From the NCBI GenBank assembly GCA_019348265.1, contig JAHWJV010000175.1, forward strand, positions 1 through 7,374: a stretch of DNA of 7,374 nucleotides, read 5' to 3'. Position numbers and translations under genes: made by a program. This DNA is from Gemmatimonadota bacterium (lineage in GTDB: Bacteria; Gemmatimonadota; Gemmatimonadetes; Longimicrobiales; Longimicrobiaceae). The notes below the pieces were generated by a model. That model ran no database searches. It worked only from the letters and a program-made list of their open reading frames with translations, and was not told the origin of the DNA. Positions 5,775 through 7,374 of the stretch are shown one piece after another; within the stretch, counting starts at the first letter, position 1, and each line of letters starts with the position of its first letter.

Positions 5775-7034
5775 ATGCGAGGCATCCACTACTGGAGTGG
5801 TATCGGCTGTGTATTTACGGTTCTGCTGGGTTGCTCCCCGTCGGATGCTGTCGGCCCTGACCAGCTGGCTCCCCGAACCGGCCGTATGGTCGCCCCGGGT
5901 CTCTATCAGCTGACAGGTACCCACCTGAGAAAGGGACAGACGGACCACAGCATGCTGCCCGAGCTGGCGGATCCAGCGCCCCCGTATGTCACCCCGAAGG
6001 GCGAAGTGGAGATCTACGGGTCTGCCACCTACTTCATCCGTTATCCGAACTGGGGAGAATACAGCAGGGGAGGAACCTTCGAGATCGTTCCACTGGATCT
6101 TCGCTACCCGAACGGCGCCGCTCAGCGAGGGCCCCACAGCGACTTCTGGGATCTGCGGAAGTACCGTGTCGAAAAGTCGGGCGCGGCTCCCCAGGAGATC
6201 ATGATCGGCGGGAGCATGACGCCGACCGGCGACCGGCTCCTCCCCGAATGGTCCCGCGACAAGGCCAACCGACGGCTCTTCTTCTTCAGGCCGGACGCGG
6301 ACTTCCGCTGGGTCCGCGACGCCGCACCCATCGTGGGAGACATCGAGACGGGGTGGCTCGGGCACTCTTACGGCGGGAACCTTTTCCAGGTCGGGACCAC
6401 GGAACCGGACGTGATCCGGCCGGGTGGCGGCGGGGAGATTTACCTCTTCTATGAAAAGGTCACCGAGAGTCCGACTGTGCCTTACAAGACCGAGATCTTC
6501 GCTCGGCGGGTGCTGGGGGCGGACAGCGTGGACGAGAACGAGATCCGGATCATCGGAATCGGGAGCTCTCCGTACCCTGCCATGAAGCGTCCGGGCGGTA
6601 ACTACCTGGTGGAGGGGCCGCGACCGGTCCGGATGAACATCGGCGGTCAGGACTTCTATATCGTTGCATTCAGCGCCGGCGACTACGCCACGGACGGATA
6701 CACGACCAGCTACGCCTGGAGCCGGCATATCACTGGCCCGTACCAGTTGGTCCTCACCGCAGACGGTAAGGACCTCCTGGACCTCGGCCGCGACATCCGT
6801 TCCCGTTTCGGCCTCTCCTGGGTCGGCAGGCCGGCCATGTACCAGGCGCCCGACGGGAGCTACGAGGTTCTGTTCCACGGCGTCTCGAAGTCCATCCTAC
6901 CGGAAAACGAGTACTGGCACCCGCCGACGAAGTACCGCCCGTGGCATTTCTTCCGCAGCGTCTACAAAGCCCGCCTCCGCGCGTGGCTCTCCGAGGACGG
7001 CGTGCCTCAGTTGGCAATCCCGCTCCCCAGATAG
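5775..7034 (+). CDS. Predicted lipoprotein with divergent GH43-like five-bladed beta-propeller domain
   Basis: A 419-residue exported protein. The first 20 residues are a type II signal: one Arg, a hydrophobic core and lipobox LLGC with Cys20 as the lipidation site, followed by a flexible SPSDAVGPD linker. The remainder has repeated beta-hairpin patterns of GH43-type propellers: EIYGSATYFI (79-88), TEPDVIRPGGGGEIYLFYE (209-227), then VEGPRPVRM (279-287) with Glu280 in the usual catalytic-acid EGP position. FYIVAFSAGDY (294-304), SRHITGPYQL (316-325) and RPAMYQAPDGSYEVLFHG (352-369) match the order of later GH43 blades. Such enzymes cleave arabinose-, xylose- or galactose-containing glycans. 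Asp212 or Asp123/Asp126 could be further active-site acids, but I cannot assign the base. The Gly-His of the usual last-blade motif is replaced by Gly-Arg (351-352). It lies behind its own promoter and has no SD. Tandem TAG TAG stops end it. Fold call moderate, activity uncertain. Confidence 0.72.
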   Translation: MRGIHYWSGIGCVFTVLLGCSPSDAVGPDQLAPRTGRMVAPGLYQLTGTHLRKGQTDHSMLPELADPAPPYVTPKGEVEIYGSATYFIRYPNWGEYSRGGTFEIVPLDLRYPNGAAQRGPHSDFWDLRKYRVEKSGAAPQEIMIGGSMTPTGDRLLPEWSRDKANRRLFFFRPDADFRWVRDAAPIVGDIETGWLGHSYGGNLFQVGTTEPDVIRPGGGGEIYLFYEKVTESPTVPYKTEIFARRVLGADSVDENEIRIIGIGSSPYPAMKRPGGNYLVEGPRPVRMNIGGQDFYIVAFSAGDYATDGYTTSYAWSRHITGPYQLVLTADGKDLLDLGRDIRSRFGLSWVGRPAMYQAPDGSYEVLFHGVSKSILPENEYWHPPTKYRPWHFFRSVYKARLRAWLSEDGVPQLAIPLPR

Positions 7035-7059
7035 TAGGGCGCAGACCTCCCCTACACCG

Positions 7060-7092
7060 ACGGGCTCCTGCCGAAATTCGGCTGGAGCCCGT
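7060..7092 (+). terminator. Long hairpin just after the lipoprotein gene
   Basis: ACGGGCTCC (7060-7068) pairs with GGAGCCCGT (7084-7092), nine perfect pairs. After a T:T mismatch, GCCGA (7070-7074) pairs with TCGGC (7078-7082) around a loop AAT. It begins 25 bases after the stop, the right place for a terminator, but no T-run follows. It may act as a U-tract-poor terminator or a 3'-end stabiliser. The stem is symmetric, so it would also form in RNA from the other strand. Confidence 0.6.
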
Positions 7093-7116
7093 GCTGCATG
7101 ATCCGAAGCAGAGTGG

Positions 7117-7132
7117 GGGGCGTAAGCGCCCC
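7117..7132 (+). terminator. Compact GC hairpin GGGGCG-TAAG-CGCCCC
   Basis: Six G:C-only pairs close a four-base TAAG loop, 24 bases after the longer hairpin. It has no T-run. In tandem with 7060-7092 it could help end the upstream transcript. Confidence 0.4.
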
Positions 7133-7252
7133 GGCAATGGCTGAGATCAAGGCCTGATGCTAACTTTTCCCGGGTCGGACCGGATCTCTCCGGCAGAGGG
7201 TGCAACCGTATCCGGCACCCGTTGCGAAGACCATGCAACTGAAGACTTCTCG

Positions 7253-7374
7253 ATGCGAGACCCCCAAGACCGTGACTCTCTGCTTATGGCGGAGCACTCC
7301 CGAGGCGCACCGGTAGCGCCGGCGGAGACCGGCGGAGTGGACGAGCCACTGCCGGTCGCCGGCCGGTCGGCCGT
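7253..7374 (+). CDS. Possible N-terminus of a next gene, cut by right edge
   Basis: From the ATG at 7253 the frame is open to the end of the window (40 codons plus two bases) and ends mostly in G or C at third positions, like the real genes here. The peptide begins MRDPQDRDSLLMAEHSRG and continues with a Pro/Ala/Gly/Glu-rich, probably disordered stretch, which is common at the start of cytoplasmic or inner-membrane-anchored proteins of polysaccharide loci. There is no signal peptide. A second Met (codon 12, at 7286) could be the start. No strong RBS is visible; GAAGA (7241-7245) is weak. The function cannot be inferred, and the call depends on the frame continuing beyond the window. Confidence 0.4.
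   Translation, partial: MRDPQDRDSLLMAEHSRGAPVAPAETGGVDEPLPVAGRSA
7319..7338. repeat. Tandem 10-base direct repeat CCGGCGGAG(A/T)
   Basis: CCGGCGGAGA (7319-7328) is followed at once by CCGGCGGAGT (7329-7338). It falls within the low-complexity N-terminus of the possible gene at 7253 and is not a multiple of three, so the two copies are read in different frames. It is probably chance or local slippage in GC-rich DNA. Confidence 0.3.

Larger units (their letters stand above)
7035..7252. other. Intergenic region after the lipoprotein gene
   Basis: These 218 bases hold the two hairpins at 7060-7092 and 7117-7132 and a third weak inverted repeat, GGGTGC (7198-7203) with GCACCC (7215-7220). GCAAC (7202-7206) could instead pair with GTTGC (7221-7225), which excludes the former. 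No convincing promoter hexamers with proper spacing and no RNA gene were recognised. Confidence 0.4.

Noticed and set aside
5769..6878. Minus-strand open frame of 369 residues opposite the lipoprotein gene
   Set aside because: Its translation has no signal or family motif, while the plus strand gives a lipobox and ordered GH43-like motifs. It is a long shadow frame typical of GC-rich DNA.
7339..7374. GC-rich repeats (CCGGTCG, CCGGCCGG) at the right edge as a possible repeat array
   Set aside because: The units are short, irregular and within a likely coding frame, with no spacer periodicity like CRISPR.

Overview
The window is GC-rich bacterial DNA with dense, mostly plus-strand genes. Two predicted lipoproteins with lipoboxes (one cut off at the left edge) point to a bacterium, probably Gram-negative. 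None of the starts has a well-placed Shine-Dalgarno sequence. A GC-rich, SD-poor phylum such as Gemmatimonadota would fit, but this is a guess from general character, not from a marker gene.

Layout: (1) bases 1-93, minus strand: the N-terminus of a cysteine-containing lipoprotein that leaves the window. (2) 94-378: a divergent, less GC-rich intergenic region with short repeats and a possible -10 box. (3) 379-5508: four plus-strand genes joined by three identical 4-base ATGA stop/start overlaps. They encode a GtrB/DPM1-type family 2 glycosyltransferase, an AglD/LPG_synthase_TM-type integral membrane protein, an FAD-dependent amine-oxidase-type oxidoreductase, and a large GT-C-like membrane protein. 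(4) 5509-5774: an intergenic region with a good sigma-70-type promoter, an inverted repeat over its -10 box, two mutually exclusive hairpins and a strong 13-bp hairpin. (5) 5775-7034: a lipoprotein that resembles GH43-type five-bladed beta-propeller glycosidases but is divergent. (6) 7035-7252: intergenic, with a strong hairpin just past the tandem TAG stops and further hairpins. (7) 7253-7374: the probable start of another plus-strand gene, cut by the right edge.

How the genes may work together (inference): the family 2 enzyme would load a sugar onto polyprenyl phosphate at the inner face of the membrane. The AglD-like protein is of a type often found with such pathways. The GT-C-like protein would use the lipid-linked sugar on the outer face. 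The FAD enzyme is the unusual member: it could oxidise or rearrange a sugar or modify the isoprenoid carrier. The tight overlaps suggest one co-translated pathway for decorating a cell-surface glycan, protein or lipid. The GH43-like lipoprotein, under its own promoter, could trim a surface or environmental polysaccharide. No CRISPR, tRNA, rRNA, transposase or phage gene was seen.
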